This document shows positions 22,461 to 35,246 of a stretch of DNA of 64,000 nucleotides, piece by piece; positions within the stretch are counted from its first letter, which is position 1; the number at the start of each line of letters is the position of its first letter. A program made the translations under genes and the position numbers. This DNA comes from Capitulum mitella (Eukaryota > Arthropoda > Thecostraca > Pollicipedomorpha > Pollicipedidae), in NCBI GenBank assembly GCA_030062745.1, contig CP099843.1, positions 15,231,997-15,295,996 on the forward strand, in the 5' to 3' direction. The notes beneath the pieces are model-generated. The model saw nothing but the letters and a program-made list of their open reading frames with translations, was not told the DNA's origin and ran no database searches.

Positions 22461-23671
22461 CACTTGCAGTGGAGAGGGGCTCGCGCTAACATGCACTGGA
22501 ATGGGGGGCATAAAAGTGCCCCTTTCCGATCTCGGAAACGGAAGAAGCTAGAGACATGAAACTGTAGAATAGGGCCATAAAAAATAATATTTTGCGCAAT
22601 TTTCATGTCCCTAGGTTAATATCTTTAAGGTCACATAGGGTCGGAAAGTTAAACTTTGGACACTTTCTCGGCCCGTACAGGCCATTCCATACGGCTTTTC
22701 GAAAGAAACGGGGAAGGGTACGTTGTAGAGCGTTAAAACGTGGAGAACGGCAATGCCCATTTATTTCGCGTCTTAATTGAGAATTTAGGGTCGAGGCCTT
22801 GTCAGGTCACTGATCTATGGCGTCATTTGCCATTCTTTTGCGGATCAGATTTCGAGAAACACGGGATACCGGTGCAGTTTGAGTGTAAATAAGGGTGCTA
22901 AATGCATCTTTTGGCGTATTTTCAGTGAAGATAGCCAACTTCGGTACATCTGATCACGTTCGGCGTTTACAGACCTCCGCAAGGTCAAAAGACGTGAAAT
23001 AAGGCCACTGACCTTGCACGACGTTTTTGACCCAAAGTAAGTTTTATGTCAACTGTTTGCGCTAAAGAAACATATTTTTATTAGGGTCTTTGAATGCATA
23101 TTTCATATAAATCGACATGTCGCAAGACAAATATGGATCAGGTCACAAGATGGTTGATCTTGACCTTTGTTGAACTTGACCTTCACCGACCCTGGTATAT
23201 AACAGTGTATCATTGTGCGCAAACGTGTTTTTATTAGGTTCTTTGAATGCATATTTCATATAAATCGACATACTGCAACGCAAATCTGGACCAGGTCACA
23301 AGCTGATTACCTTGGTCTTCGATAACCTTGACCTCCACTGATCCTGGCTTTGGCCTTGGTACATCTATCAGTTATCTATGAATGACATCAACTGATAATG
23401 TTCAAACAGTTATCTTACTTAGAACACTACTCATTTCGCAAAGTTCCCATTTGTCATCGACGATCGCTATTTTCGTTATGTGTATTTGACTCCAAATGCT
23501 TCAAACTTTAAAAATTTCCGGCCGATTTTCAATTTTTGTTTTCCTTTAATTGACGAGTTATTGAATTGTATTAAATGTCACAAGGCAGCAGGGACAAGCT
23601 CCGATCCGTTCTCGAGATTTCCAAGAAAAACAAGTGGGAACACAAAAGTGTCCCCCCTTCCAGTGCGCGTA
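22461..23671. mobile_element. TTAA-type non-autonomous element, family T1, copy 1
   Basis: The left end CACTTGCAGTGGAGAGGGG and right end CCCCCCTTCCAGTGCGCGTA are imperfect inverted repeats. TTAA lies just outside the right end (23672-23675) and TCAA outside the left (22457-22460), as expected for a decayed TTAA target (piggyBac-type). The 1,211-bp interior matches 57531-58856 along its whole length, including an internal tandem pair of ~150-bp units starting CTTTGAATGCATATTTCATA (near 23081 and 23240) and many AGGTCA/TGACCT hexamers. No transposase frame is seen. Confidence 0.8.
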
Positions 23672-25154
23672 TTAAAATGTTTTTAAGGATCATATGTGCA
23701 AATGCTCATTTATGGCCTACAAATGAAAGTTTCTACGAATCGAATGGTATGATACTGGTAGACGAGAAACCGAATACAGAGGACTAAAACCGAAAGAAAC
23801 GTTTCCGTGATTTTAACCCGGGACATTTATATTTAAAGTTTAATTTTAGTACCTGCTCATAAGCACTTGGTTGCGGGTTCAAGACATAGCATGACACGTA
23901 AATACCAGCATGAAGCACAGTCACACTTACTGGAGAGGAGGCCCTAAGGAGATTCCAAAAGGAGTCGTGGTCTCTGTCTTGATGTCCCTGGAAATGTATG
24001 TTGCGACTAAAGAAACCTGTTGCCTGCTGTGCAACTGGCCATGCAGCCGTATACTCGACCGGCACGGCTAAACAGACCGAAGGATGGTTCCTTTGGTAGA
24101 AGGAATAAAAAGGCCAAACACAAATGTCACGGTGCTATATTAGCTTTGCACCAGCGTGTTATCGTCCGCGATCTCTGGATCCGGCGAAATGGGGACGCGC
24201 TTTTTCTTCGACTAAAATAGCGTCCGGCACAGACAGACTGTTTACGGCGCGGCGCACAGCGTGCTGTTGGAGCGTAGTGTATAGTCATCTTGGTTGGAGC
24301 ATCCGATGGCCAGAGAAACGTTCTGCACGAATTCCTTCTCCGAATTCATGAATGAACCAATTTCATGTCACATTTGCGGTAGCGGCGCCATGAAATTCCA
24401 CGGCTGTGACCGGCGTGCCATACAAACTTGCTCAATGAAAGCTCTGATGATTTTTCACTTGGCGTTACCGTCGGTGGTCCCTAGCAATGCTACCGATTTA
24501 ACTGGACAGCTGTCCCGTAGGGCTAAATGCACATTACCCAATACGGATTGGAGGGATTTCGACGTCCAAATGTTCCCGGGAATGTTTTGATTTTTTAAAA
24601 TAAATTAAATTAAATCAAAAATTTGTTGGTAAATAGTTTCTGAGAGCCATTACCGCTGAAAATTTCCGTAAGCGTTCTATGACAAGGCTCCCTGTTCATT
24701 CCAAAACGCGCTTGGCCGTCCTGCCTCTGTTCGTCCCCCATCGCCTCGTTTCGTCGTTGCTACTCGCCCGTGCGGTTATGGCGTCAGCCTTTGGCAGCCG
24801 CAGTGACGCACGGACGCATGGTAAAGTCAGCGCTTAATCGCGAGCCAAATCTTTCCCCCTTTTCTGTGTTGCTCAGTCTTCTTTTCCGGCTTCTTTTCAG
24901 CTCTAACCCTCCCTTGGAATTTTTGCCCTTTGCTCATTCTCTTTCCAATAACACAATTTTTCCTCAATATCTTTTGTTTATCTCGTAGCCTATAGCTTGA
25001 CGGTAAGGCACAACATGTTATGACAGTAATACAAAACGCGGTATAGGACCAGTTCATTTTTTAAAGAAGCCCCACTCACCCAAAAACTGGATGAAAGCCT
25101 TGTAATGCTCGCATAAGAAATCAAGTCACAATATGCTTTCCCTTTTTAATTTCT

Positions 25155-25360
25155 ACATTTGATCCGAATGATTTGAACGGTTTGAACGGAACGGTTCGCT
25201 TCGACGCTGTTAGGGACCGCATCCCATGCTAAATATAACTTGATGCATAAGCTTGGACCCGGTCGTGCAATTCCAGGTACCGGCTGAATTTTCTGGCGGA
25301 AGTTCAACGTGCCGTCCAAGATACGACACGACAGTGTCATATCTTGCCAACATGACCCTC
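25155..25360. repeat. Dispersed repeat shared with 62446-62625
   Basis: GATCCGAATG, GTCGTGCAATTCCAGGTACC, GGCTGAATTTTCTGG and the GACACGACAGTGTCATATC block recur in order at 62446-62625 as GATCCGAATG, GGTCACGCAGTTCCAGGTAA, GGCTGATTCTGTGG and GGCACGACAGTATGGCAATC. The class is unknown. Confidence 0.6.
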
Positions 25361-25923
25361 TGTCAGCCAGCTGATGCGCGGATCGAGTATCAAAATCAGG
25401 GGCGGCTCAAACCAGTGTTGTCAGGACGGGGAGACAAGCGCCCTGTCCAACCGAGTTGCCCATCACGGTAAACTGTGGCTTCAGGCGAACCGCACCCCTA
25501 ACACCCATTCCTTCCGACACAACTACAGTGTCACTCAAAACTCTTTCCCTGATTCCAGAGTTCCGGAATGGCCAGAATTGGTCGAAGGAGCTCTCGTCTA
25601 CACCAAACTGCCTATCGCTCCGTATCCAGTCGCCCCCGATCCCGCAGAACACAGTCGGCCGTCCTGGGGACGCCGCCGGCCGTCTGCCGGGTTGCACTGC
25701 TGGGCTGTGTGTCCGACAGGCGCGACAGTCTCAGTCCTGGTCGTCCATCACGACAGGGCCGGCTGCCGGACGGCCCGACACCGCCCCATCTGTCAGCGGC
25801 CGCCCGTAGGAGGTGTGGCCACGGCCCGGCCACGGCCCGGTCCTGTCCAGCACAGCGACTCGTGTCCGGCCACAGCAGGCCAGACCATGCATGGTCTGTA
25901 TGTATGTAAGATAATATAACGCA

Positions 25924-26089
<166 letters not shown>

Positions 26090-26106
26090 ACCAGGTACAT
26101 CGATCA

Positions 26107-26245
26107 CAGTGGACCAATGAGTCCGGGCTGTGTTCAGTCGCAGTGGACCATTGAGTGAGTTGTGTTCTGTCATATTGGACCGCTGGGTCCGGGCTGTGTT
26201 CGGTCACGGAGCGCCGTCATGTTCGGGCTTTGTTCGGTCACCGCG
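26107..26245. repeat. ~34-bp minisatellite, four units
   Basis: Units of the form GTGGACCAATGAGTCCGGGC followed by TGTGTTCAGTCGCA repeat about four times (34, 32, 34 and 34 bp). The array sits just after the AC/AT microsatellite. Confidence 0.8.
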
Positions 26246-27030
26246 TATATCCTGTCCACAGCTACACGCGACACTGTTTCGGAAACAGTGACCGTAAGCT
26301 GCACTCGCCACAGGCACTCGGACCGAACTCAAACGTTCGGAGCTGTACCCAGGATACAGCCGGTCCGAAGTTGGCCCGTCCAAGGCGTATGCAGCACACC
26401 TAACCACCTGGTAATCACTGGTTCCAGGGCAACCGAGTGGACCTAAGCTCCGGCCCATAACCAGTTTTCCACTGCCAAGGTCATTTCGCGCCTCAGGTCT
26501 GACGACGGTTGTCGGAGAAGTCGGTAAAATGTCGCTTCTGGCCGGAACAGAATGTTCTTGCCGTGCGGGTGTGGGCGTTCGCGCCGCTGCTCTCTGACCG
26601 TGTCGGGCGCAGAGTGCCAAAAGCGGACCCAGTGGGTCATATTGGGAAGTATCAAATCCATAGGGGTTTGGACTAATGGTCTGGCCTCTTCCAAGGTGGG
26701 ATGGGTACCAAAATTTAAAATGTACAAAAAAAACACGCGGAGTATCGCATAGGTTAAATTTCAGATTTTGGTCCAAACTGGTGAAAAGTATCAAAATTTA
26801 GGTGACTTAACAACAGGGAAATGGAGCATTTTCTCCACAAACGCAGATCATCATGGGAGCGGCCACGGTCCCAACTGGCTGCTCCCTGGATCCGCTCCTG
26901 AGGCGAGCCGGTCTCAATCATGCCCCAATCAGACAGTCCACCCAGGGGAAGGGTTCAGCCTCGCCTGAGCAGCGAGGTGGCGCTGTCCGACGTGCGCCTC
27001 TGTCGCTGCCGAGAGGGCGGGAAGGGAGGT

Positions 27031-27032
<2 letters not shown>

Positions 27033-27096
<64 letters not shown>

Positions 27097-27148
27097 GGAG
27101 AGAGGGAGAGGAAAAGAGAGAGAGAGAGAGAGGGTGAGAGAGAGAACT
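27033..27148. repeat. (GA)n microsatellite
   Basis: An AG dinucleotide tract with a few GG interruptions. Confidence 0.97.
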
Positions 27149-27539
27149 AGAAACCCACAAGGTAAAAACAAAGGACAGGTGAGGAAGTAAAACGAAAAGT
27201 AAGATAAGAACAACAAAGGTACGTATATGCAAGGTACACGAGAAAGGAAAAACAAGAGGAAAGGAAAATGGAGGCTTCCAACTGCATTGGAAGAACGCGA
27301 TGGTAAAATCGGTGAAAGGATGAAGCTAGAGCGAAACGAACATCAAAAATGAAGGAAAACATGAAAGCCGTGATGTTTTCCCATTGTACAGTCGTCTACT
27401 AAGCCGTGTCGGAAATATCTTCATCCCGGAGGATGATGGCGTGTTGCGATGCAGCTATGTTCCCCAGTGGCACGAAGCAATAACTGCCACTACGGTAAGT
27501 AGTGGATAAAACACTCCTCTTGATTCTACTCAGGACTCA

Positions 27540-28150
27540 CTGAAAGCCTAAGGCTCGTTCAGAATCGGCTGAAAGCCAACTTTGTGGGGCACGAAGTGAA
27601 TCTTCTCTGCTGGTTTGCCTGCCGGGAGCATGCCTCGGAACATTACGTCTCGCGTCACGTTCCTGGTCGCTGGAAAGATATGTGGGTTCCAGAAGGAACG
27701 CCGGCGGCTCATGCCAACGCTCTGCCCCCTCAGCCAGACGCTCGAACCCGTCACTGGGCGGATCTCGCGGATCTGGCATCCGCGAGCGTTCCAACCCATC
27801 ACCGGCAGGCGCTTCTTCGCCCCGGATCCACGAGCAGGAGTCAGACCCCACGCGTCCAGGGCACGTGACCGCTGCGGGCAGCTGACGGCCGTTCGGCAGT
27901 CGGCGTCCCGTATCCGTGACCGGACGGCGGCGCGCCTCGGCTGAAACCTGACCGGACAGTGGGCGACAGAACACAGCCGGCCGGATCCGCGGGCCGGCTC
28001 CGGCTGGCACGCCCTCCGATAGTCGTGGCCGGGCCGGCACGCCCTTCAGATGGGATCACGGCCGGCCCGACGCAGGGATCGATGGCTCGAGAGCGCGAAT
28101 GGCCTTCTTATCGTCACCGCCGCCGAATCTGGGACGAGGGTACGGTAAAT
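27540..28150. other. GC-rich island, no gene recognised
   Basis: A high-GC, CpG-rich stretch with long open frames on both strands. None carries a recognisable domain or matched splice sites, so I do not call a gene. Confidence 0.4.
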
Positions 28151-29545
28151 CGATAGGCACAAAGGAGATCAAGGAGGAAGCCTGCATGAGGTCCTTCATC
28201 GCTGCAGCGACGCTACCAGTGCGTAACGGAGTCCATTGTTTGACGTAGGATGGTTCTGGATGATACGGACTAATGAAAGGAAAAGAGAGTCAGACTGACA
28301 AATACCCCCAAACAAGTCGAGGAAGAAGACATGAAGAAGAAGCTAGCACATTGGCCATGTGAGGACCTCAGTGGAATGCTGATAATAAAAGACTGAACAG
28401 CAATATGACGAAACGATTACAGAGAATAGCTCTAAAATAACGGGTAAAGGTAACAGGGCCAATAGTTGACTGTTGACTGCAGAACAAGTCTGTTTTTGAC
28501 CGAAGCGCACATCGCCCATTCGTTAGCTGTGGTGCGGCTAGGGCTCGTAAACTGGTCGGGCTGATAGCGGTATGAAAAAATTGTACTTTAGAGGCGTTAA
28601 TTTACGCAACCAAAACTTGGACGAAAACCCCCGTGAATTCTGGTAGATGCCATGCAATTATCAGTATGGAGCAAATGTACTTTAGAGATAATGATTCACA
28701 TAACACAAATTTAGTCAAAAATCGTTGTGTGTACTGACAGATGTCATGCGATTTTTTACATCCTTTAATCACGATTGGCAGCATCATGAAATGGTTGCAT
28801 GCTAGATTTCGGTTTTTGTTCAGGGCGCAGTGCTAGACTTTCATGGAGAATTCCTGTACAATAAGACCGCAACATTTTGACACTGGACTCAGTGATACCA
28901 GTGCAGACATAAAAACTGGAAAATATTGTTCAAGATGGAATAAGCATGCTGCCTCAGTGCAAAGATCATCTAATATTCGACATCATCTCGTTCATTTGAC
29001 AAGTGAGTTCAAAACATCCAAAATCAAAGAAAATGCATAAGGGAAGATTGCGGGTATTTTAACTAGAGCGTTATGCGGGCTGTAACTTTTGATGTTATAA
29101 CGTATGTTGCGAAAAGAGTTGTCTGTGACATCGTAGCTTCACTGTACCTTAGTCTGTACTCTAGATGAAACGTACAGTCATAGGCCTGTGCGGAAAGTGC
29201 TTTAATTGTAGCTTATATCTCAACGACGATGACTCTCAATGACGATGCCAAGATCAAAGGTAGTTTCCATCACCCATGACAATTTTTTCTTCAACAACGT
29301 ACTCCTACGATTAGTTTTATCGCCTTTAGCTTTGTTAAAATTTAGAGTTAAGAAGCAAAATTGCATTGTTTCGACTGTATTTCTTGTAGACCTTTTGAGT
29401 AGTTATGGGTTATATCATTAGTTATAATGGGGATGCCCTCTGAATCGATTTGTCCAAAATCACGCTCTAGCAGCACTGATGTTACAAGTCCATGCCCGAA
29501 AATGTAAAATATTAATGTTACGTACGCTCCACGGACTCACGTCGA

Positions 29546-29581
29546 TTCATTGTCGTCATTTGTATAGATGACGACAATGAA
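29546..29581. repeat. Perfect 14-bp hairpin, 8-nt loop
   Basis: TTCATTGTCGTCAT and ATGACGACAATGAA flank the loop TTGTATAG. Confidence 0.9.
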
Positions 29582-29749
29582 ACATATAAAGACATTCCTG
29601 CCGTATTAAACGGTATTACGAAAAATCTTCCAAAAGTTAAGTATGTAACGAGAAGTTAGCTTACCAAGTAAATAGCAAATGTTCTGGACGGGATTCAACC
29701 CAACAGTGGTATGCTTGATAGTATGCTTGATAGGCGTGTTCTATTGCAT

Positions 29750-30678
29750 GTTATCTACGCAGCTGGAGTTCTCGGAGAGCCAGCTGGACGGTGGCGTGCG
29801 GCATTATTGTATTCTATGGCGCAGCAAAGTTGGTGACTCCGGAAATAGCTGGGTATTTTGCTGTTGTTTCGGCCGTGGACGTTCTTCGATGCGTCGGGAG
29901 GTTCAGTCGCGACGGTTGCGGAGAGGGGCCCATAGCCAGGCCACGTGCTACAGTCCGGACTGTATCTACAGTCTTCTCTCGGCAGCCGCTGCAACTGGAC
30001 GTCATGACGCACCGAAAAAGGTCCACGGCCGACTGCAAAATACCCACCCTTTCCAGAGCCGCCAACTCTGCTGCGCCAAACAATACGATGATGTCATCCA
30101 TAACATACAAACATACATACGTAGAGACCGCTGGATGGTGGCGCATATACACACATAATCTACATAGGAAGCCTTATTTTTAGTACTCATTAGGTCGAAA
30201 ATAGTGGCATTCAGAAACTAAGCAAAGCACACAGAAAATGTATGTTGTTTGATGGCGCACAGCCGCAGCAGGGTTGGGAATTCTGGAAAGAGCCGCTTAT
30301 TTTGCAGCCGTTTTGGCCGTGGACCTTTTTCGGTTCGTCAGGACATCCGGTCCCGGCGACTGCTAAGAAAAGATTGTAGACAGAGTCCTGATTGAGCTAC
30401 GAGCTACCAAGAGAGCAGACCTTAGCTACGTGGTTGTAGTTACGGTTCGCCCTCTTCGTACCTCGTAGCTCATTCCGGACTGTGTCTACAGTCTTCTCTT
30501 GGCAGTCGCCGGGACCCGCGACTGGACGTCCTGACGCATCGAAGAAAGTCCATTACCGAAACGACTGCAAAATACCCAGCTTTTTCCGGAGCCACCAACT
30601 TCGCTGCGCCATACAATACGATAATGCCGCACGCCACCATCCAGCGGACTGTCCGAGAACTCCAACTGCGTAGATAAC
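29750..30678. mobile_element. Fold-back (long inverted repeat) element, doubled
   Basis: The outer ends TTATCTACGCAGCTGGAGTT (29751) and AACTCCAACTGCGTAGATAA (to 30677) are inverted repeats, and the arms stay inverted-complementary inwards for about 180 bp (blocks such as GGTGGCGTGCGGCATTAT, ATGGCGCAGCAAAGTTGGTG, GGGTATTTTGC and CGTGGAC). There are four arm copies in order left-right-left-right (29750-29930, 29950-30150, 30250-30350, 30470-30678), so two hairpin units are juxtaposed or one carries an internal duplication. No transposase was seen. Transcription across either unit would give a hairpin with a stem above 100 bp. Confidence 0.8.
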
Positions 30679-31263
30679 TTACAATGGAACATACTGAAAA
30701 AAATGTACTAACATAACATAATAAAACACAAAAACATCTCCGCTGTACGACCGACGCCATAGTCATTTGTCGCTTCTCACATGCTGCGCAGCTGCCGGTG
30801 CACCAGATACCAGTGATGTCACTGCCCTGTACCAAGCGTCTCTGAAACGGATTAATGTTAAGTGCTTTGACGGTACCCTTCTGATAACTGCCGATGTGCG
30901 GCTGTTCTTCCTGCTTACTCCCCCATGCCGAGCCGTATGTGTCACGCGATACGAGAGCAGCGACGAGACAGCGTTTGCCATCGAATACTCACGACCGTTC
31001 TGTCTTCTCGAGACGTGTCTGCCCAGAGCCAGCGCTTGCCAGAAACGATGAATTCTTGTCATAAACACCATAGCAAAGGCGACAGAACTTTTTCTGGAAA
31101 TCGCCATTGTATCGACATGCCACCAAAAGGGACATAGTAGTCCGTCAATTACCCATTGGTTTTCACTATAATGCATTGCCATTCATCAAGTCACAAATAC
31201 ATCATTCAAATTTTTCGTGAAATCTGCCAAGTGTTACCAGAGCACTTAACAAACTGCGCCCTA

Positions 31264-31748
31264 TCATTCTGAAACTTCAAGTTTCCGCATAACACGAATG
31301 ATGAAAGTGTTGTGTGTTATCCTCCTGTTTTGAATGATAATGTCAGTAGAGACTTGAATGCCTCGGGAACGCAAAACATGGCCTTTTGGTAAAAAAACTG
31401 GCACTCCAAGAATATTTTCGGGAATTTTCATTTCGTCGTTTTCCATTGTTTAAAGATCCAGTGTAAGCTCCGGTGCGTGAAGGAGTGCTCCCCTGGACAA
31501 AAGCCTAAAATCAACCCGGTCTGGCGCATATCAAACGCCCTACCGAGAAAAGAAAATAGCGCCTTACGAAACGGGACAGTTGAATTACTCACCAGCCTGG
31601 ACGGCTTTAAATCATAAACTTGTCTATGCAACATTGAATAAACTCGTATAACTGAAGCCCTCATCATTTTTAGCAGCCCGGCAGCCCCAGGAGTTACGTA
31701 ATTGACAGCCAGCTCTGTGACAAAGTGGTCGTTGCTAACCCCTTTCAT
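31264..31748 (-). pseudogene. Unassigned protein-like relic with a frame break
   Basis: Two overlapping minus-strand frames (31428-31748 and 31264-31446) read continuously for about 160 residues if one frame change near 31440 is allowed. The first contains PFRKALFSFLGRAFDM after a leucine/methionine-rich stretch. The arrangement faintly resembles the region after a basic cleavage site in retroelement surface proteins, but I could not confirm any family. It may be chance. Confidence 0.2.
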
Positions 31749-32098
31749 CTGGCGATTTCCACCAGGCCTTTTGATACGTGGTCGCGGATGTACGATGCCA
31801 ATACGCGTGCTACACCACGCAATCTTCGCCGGCTTTCTGTGGTATAAATGACGTCGTTAAAGTTTGACAGCCGCCAAAACGAGAGGCGGCCAGTCCAAAA
31901 CCGTGTGCCGAACGGAGCCGAAGTCCCCGCCGCATGTCAGGAATTTCAGAAAGGAAGATGGCCTCGTATCGCAAGGCGACCGGTGAGAGTGGTAGCAGAG
32001 GCGTAATGATGGTGCATTAGGTAAAGGCGCTGCGTCTCTTACTCGAATGCCTACTGGCTACACATGGGACTTGGAGAGATATACATGTGAGTGTTTAC

Positions 32099-32119
32099 AT
32101 ATATATATATATATATATG
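32099..32119. repeat. (TA)n microsatellite left of the long inverted repeat
   Basis: A pure AT dinucleotide run about 30 bp outside the left arm of the inverted repeat at 32150-33792. A longer (AT)n run abuts the right arm. Confidence 0.95.
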
Positions 32120-32149
32120 ATCGAATATTTCGGGAGCAGGTTTTCCCGT

Positions 32150-33493
32150 ATGCAAAGATCGTTAAACGCGACAACGTTTTCGAACTGCATCTTTTTTGTG
32201 GACATTTTCGAGTTTTCTTCCGATTTCTCGTTGTTCAGTCAAGACATTGTGAAGCAGATTGTCAAAAGAATTAACCATGACAAGAAAAATCGCAATGAGC
32301 TAGTAGAAGGTATAGTAAAAAGTTGCATGTCGTCTAGTGTCTGTTTTTATGTATTCCATCGTTTTAACCCTATGGGTCATCTTCACGAATCGAATTATAG
32401 TACATTCATATGGTTAAAGAGAGAGAAGAGAGAATATCAAGACAATGATGACTAAGGCGCTTTATACCAAACGACATACTTGCACATGCAAAGTTACACA
32501 GCTAATGTTCTGCCCTACAGAGCCAGGTGTGTATGTGTCATGCTGTGTGCGTTGATAACTGTTGTGTGGTCTCTGATGTATTTTGTCTCAGCAACTGTCA
32601 GCCGACGTTTGTCGCGACATTGCAGGAGGATGGCAGTGTTGTTCGTCAGCAGAGCCCTGGTCAGACACTGTACGTGTTTTTCGAAGGTGGTTCTTAGGAC
32701 CACCCTTCTGCCGGTGCATTGTGAGGCGGCGGCTGAGATGTGACAATGATGTGACTGATGTAGCATATGTTGCGGGTTGCGCAGTCCCCGGCAATACACC
32801 TAAAATGTTATACTGCGCCGGTCTGTTGAAGTGTTGTAGGCTTGAATGTATTTGTGCGCATGACGAGAGAGGTCTTAGGTGTTTTGTGACATATCATGAA
32901 CCCAATTTCGTGGTGGAATCCACAACTGATTTGCCAGGAAATACGGTTTGTTAATAAAAATGCGGCGCGAAAAATACCACAAACCGAACTAAGGTGGTAA
33001 AATTTAACATCTGATTACCACAAAATTCATTTCATGATAATTTCAAAACAACTCAGACTTCCCTTCTCGTCATGCTTAACAATGCACTCGAAACTACAAC
33101 CCTTTAACAGACCGATGTGGTATACTATTTCACATGTACTGCCGGGATTGTGCAACCCGCAACATATGCTACATCAGTCACATCATTATCGCTCTCAGCC
33201 GCCGCCTCACAATGCACCGGCAGAAGGGTGGTCCTAAGAACCACCTCCGAAAATACACGTACAGTGTCTGACCAGGGCTCTGCTGACGAACAATACTGCC
33301 ATCCTCCTGCGATGTCGCGACAAACGTCGGCTGACAGTTGTTTAGACAAAATACGTCAGAGACCACACAACAGTTATCAACGCACACAGCAAGACACATA
33401 CACACCTGGCTCTGTGGGGCAGAACATTAGCTGTGTAACTTTGCATGTGCATGTATGTCGTTTGGCATTAATCGCCTCACTCATCATTGTACA

Positions 33494-33543
<50 letters not shown>

Positions 33544-33786
33544 TTGTAGCCAATTCCTGAAGATGACCCAGGGAGGTCGAAGCGCTGATATACATAAAAA
33601 CAGACATGACGTAGAGAAGACTTTACTATACATACTATTATCTTAGTATTTTTTTTGTCTTCATGATTAATTCTCTTGGCAATCTGCTTTCTAATGTCTC
33701 GGCTGAACAGCGGAAAGTCGCAAGAAAACTTGGAAATGTTTTCAAAAAAGGTACAATTCGAAAACACTGTGGCGTTTAACGATCTT

Positions 33787-33792
<6 letters not shown>
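32150..33792. repeat. Long inverted repeat, two ~650-bp arms with ~310-bp spacer
   Basis: The left arm (about 32150-32808) and right arm (about 33123-33792) are reverse complements with modest divergence. Examples are TGCAAAGATCGTTAAACG against CGTTTAACGATCTTTGCA, CCGACGTTTGTCGCGACAT against ATGTCGCGACAAACGTCGG, and GCATATGTTGCGGGTTGC against GCAACCCGCAACATATGC. The right arm contains an expanded (CT)n at 33499-33541 where the left arm has only a short GA-rich run. A GGTCATCTTCACG / CCTGAAGATGACCC block within the arms resembles the terminal-repeat style of Penelope-like elements. In each arm the outermost ~100 codons form an open frame beginning MQRSLNAT. Confidence 0.9.

Positions 33793-33838
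<46 letters not shown>
33788..33838. repeat. (AT)n microsatellite at right end of the long inverted repeat
   Basis: A pure AT dinucleotide run directly adjoining TTTGCATATAT, the outer edge of the right arm. Confidence 0.97.
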
Positions 33839-33840
<2 letters not shown>

Positions 33841-35126
33841 TAGGAATAAGAACTGTGACCGTATGCGGACGGGACAACAATTCCACAAAATACACTAAAA
33901 TCTTGCCTTCTGCCGTGAGCGTCCACATCCTGCTCTGCGCGGATCCATAATCGCTTATCGGCCACGTGCTTTAAAATGGTGCACTTCACAACCTGTCCTC
34001 ACGAACCACGCAGAGGTACGAACCAGGAAGAGCAGATAACTGATCTCATACCAGACCAAATGTGCTCATCTTGCATGCGTCCGTGTACACAGCTCGACAC
34101 GGCATATTCTGCAGTCCAGACGGCTCCGTTATAAACATCCCGCCCAGCGCCCGCCGAGGAGTACGTAGGTGTTCCGGCTTCGCAAGAGTCTTTACTCTGG
34201 TCACGTTACGGCTGGATCCAGACATTTCGGGACATTCACCCAGCAGGCATCCATGAGCTATGATAGGGACGTCAACTTTACACCGACTCACTCACTTAAA
34301 AGTCCTTGATGTACTCTGAGCATGTTTTGGTCCACAGCACAAAACATTGGTTAGTGGAAGGAAATTGCCGGCATTTTATTTTATTGGGCACAATATTCAT
34401 ATTTCTCTGCCAATACCTTACCGGACCAGGGGCAGATGCCACTGCCGTAGGATTTTTCTCCAACTTCCGGTGAGCGTTCTGCGCGAAGTGCCTAAAATTT
34501 GCCATAGTTTACCATGCACTTCCACATCTTTCGCCTCATCCCCCCCCCCCCCAACTGCCTGGTCGCACCAGGTCATCGAGTTATGACTTCATTCTTCGGA
34601 TCCTGCGAGCCGTTTTCTGGATCTGAACCACATTGCGGCTTTTTCCTCGAGGTCTCCGGAGATGTGGAGTAAGTTTTCAGTACAGGACGGTACGGACGTA
34701 AGGACTTATATCATGTCAGTTCTGCAAGGCCAGTGGCCTATTCAACGTTACCTGCAGTCACTGACCTTGTGCGGCCTCATCATGACTGAAACAGATAGAA
34801 GATGATTTTTTGTCGCTAATTTCAGTGATGGCAGTTATTTCTATCACTCTTAAAAATCAGAGCTCTTGCCTGTGTAAGGTAAGCATTACGTTTGGTACTA
34901 GCAGCGTAATGAAGGCTATCAATAATATTTGGTTTTTCGTTGGCTCGAATATGATCTCGAGAAAAAACGATGAACAGCAATTATCAGCACACCGAATTTC
35001 ACCCATGTGTCACCGTTTACTCATGGCCTCACTGTTTTAGTGAACTCTTACTGTTTTTCTTATCAGCTCACCGAAAGTGTTCATTCCCAACCTTTTTTTA
35101 GTTCTTCTGGCCTTGCTGAAACACAT

Positions 35127-35130
<4 letters not shown>

Positions 35131-35176
<46 letters not shown>

Positions 35177-35206
35177 GTACGTATGTATAAACATACATAC
35201 CTATGC

Positions 35207-35246
<40 letters not shown>

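Noticed and set aside
27537-28040. A 167-codon minus-strand frame in a GC-rich block
   Set aside because: No similarity to a known family was recognised, and competing frames on the other strand are equally long.
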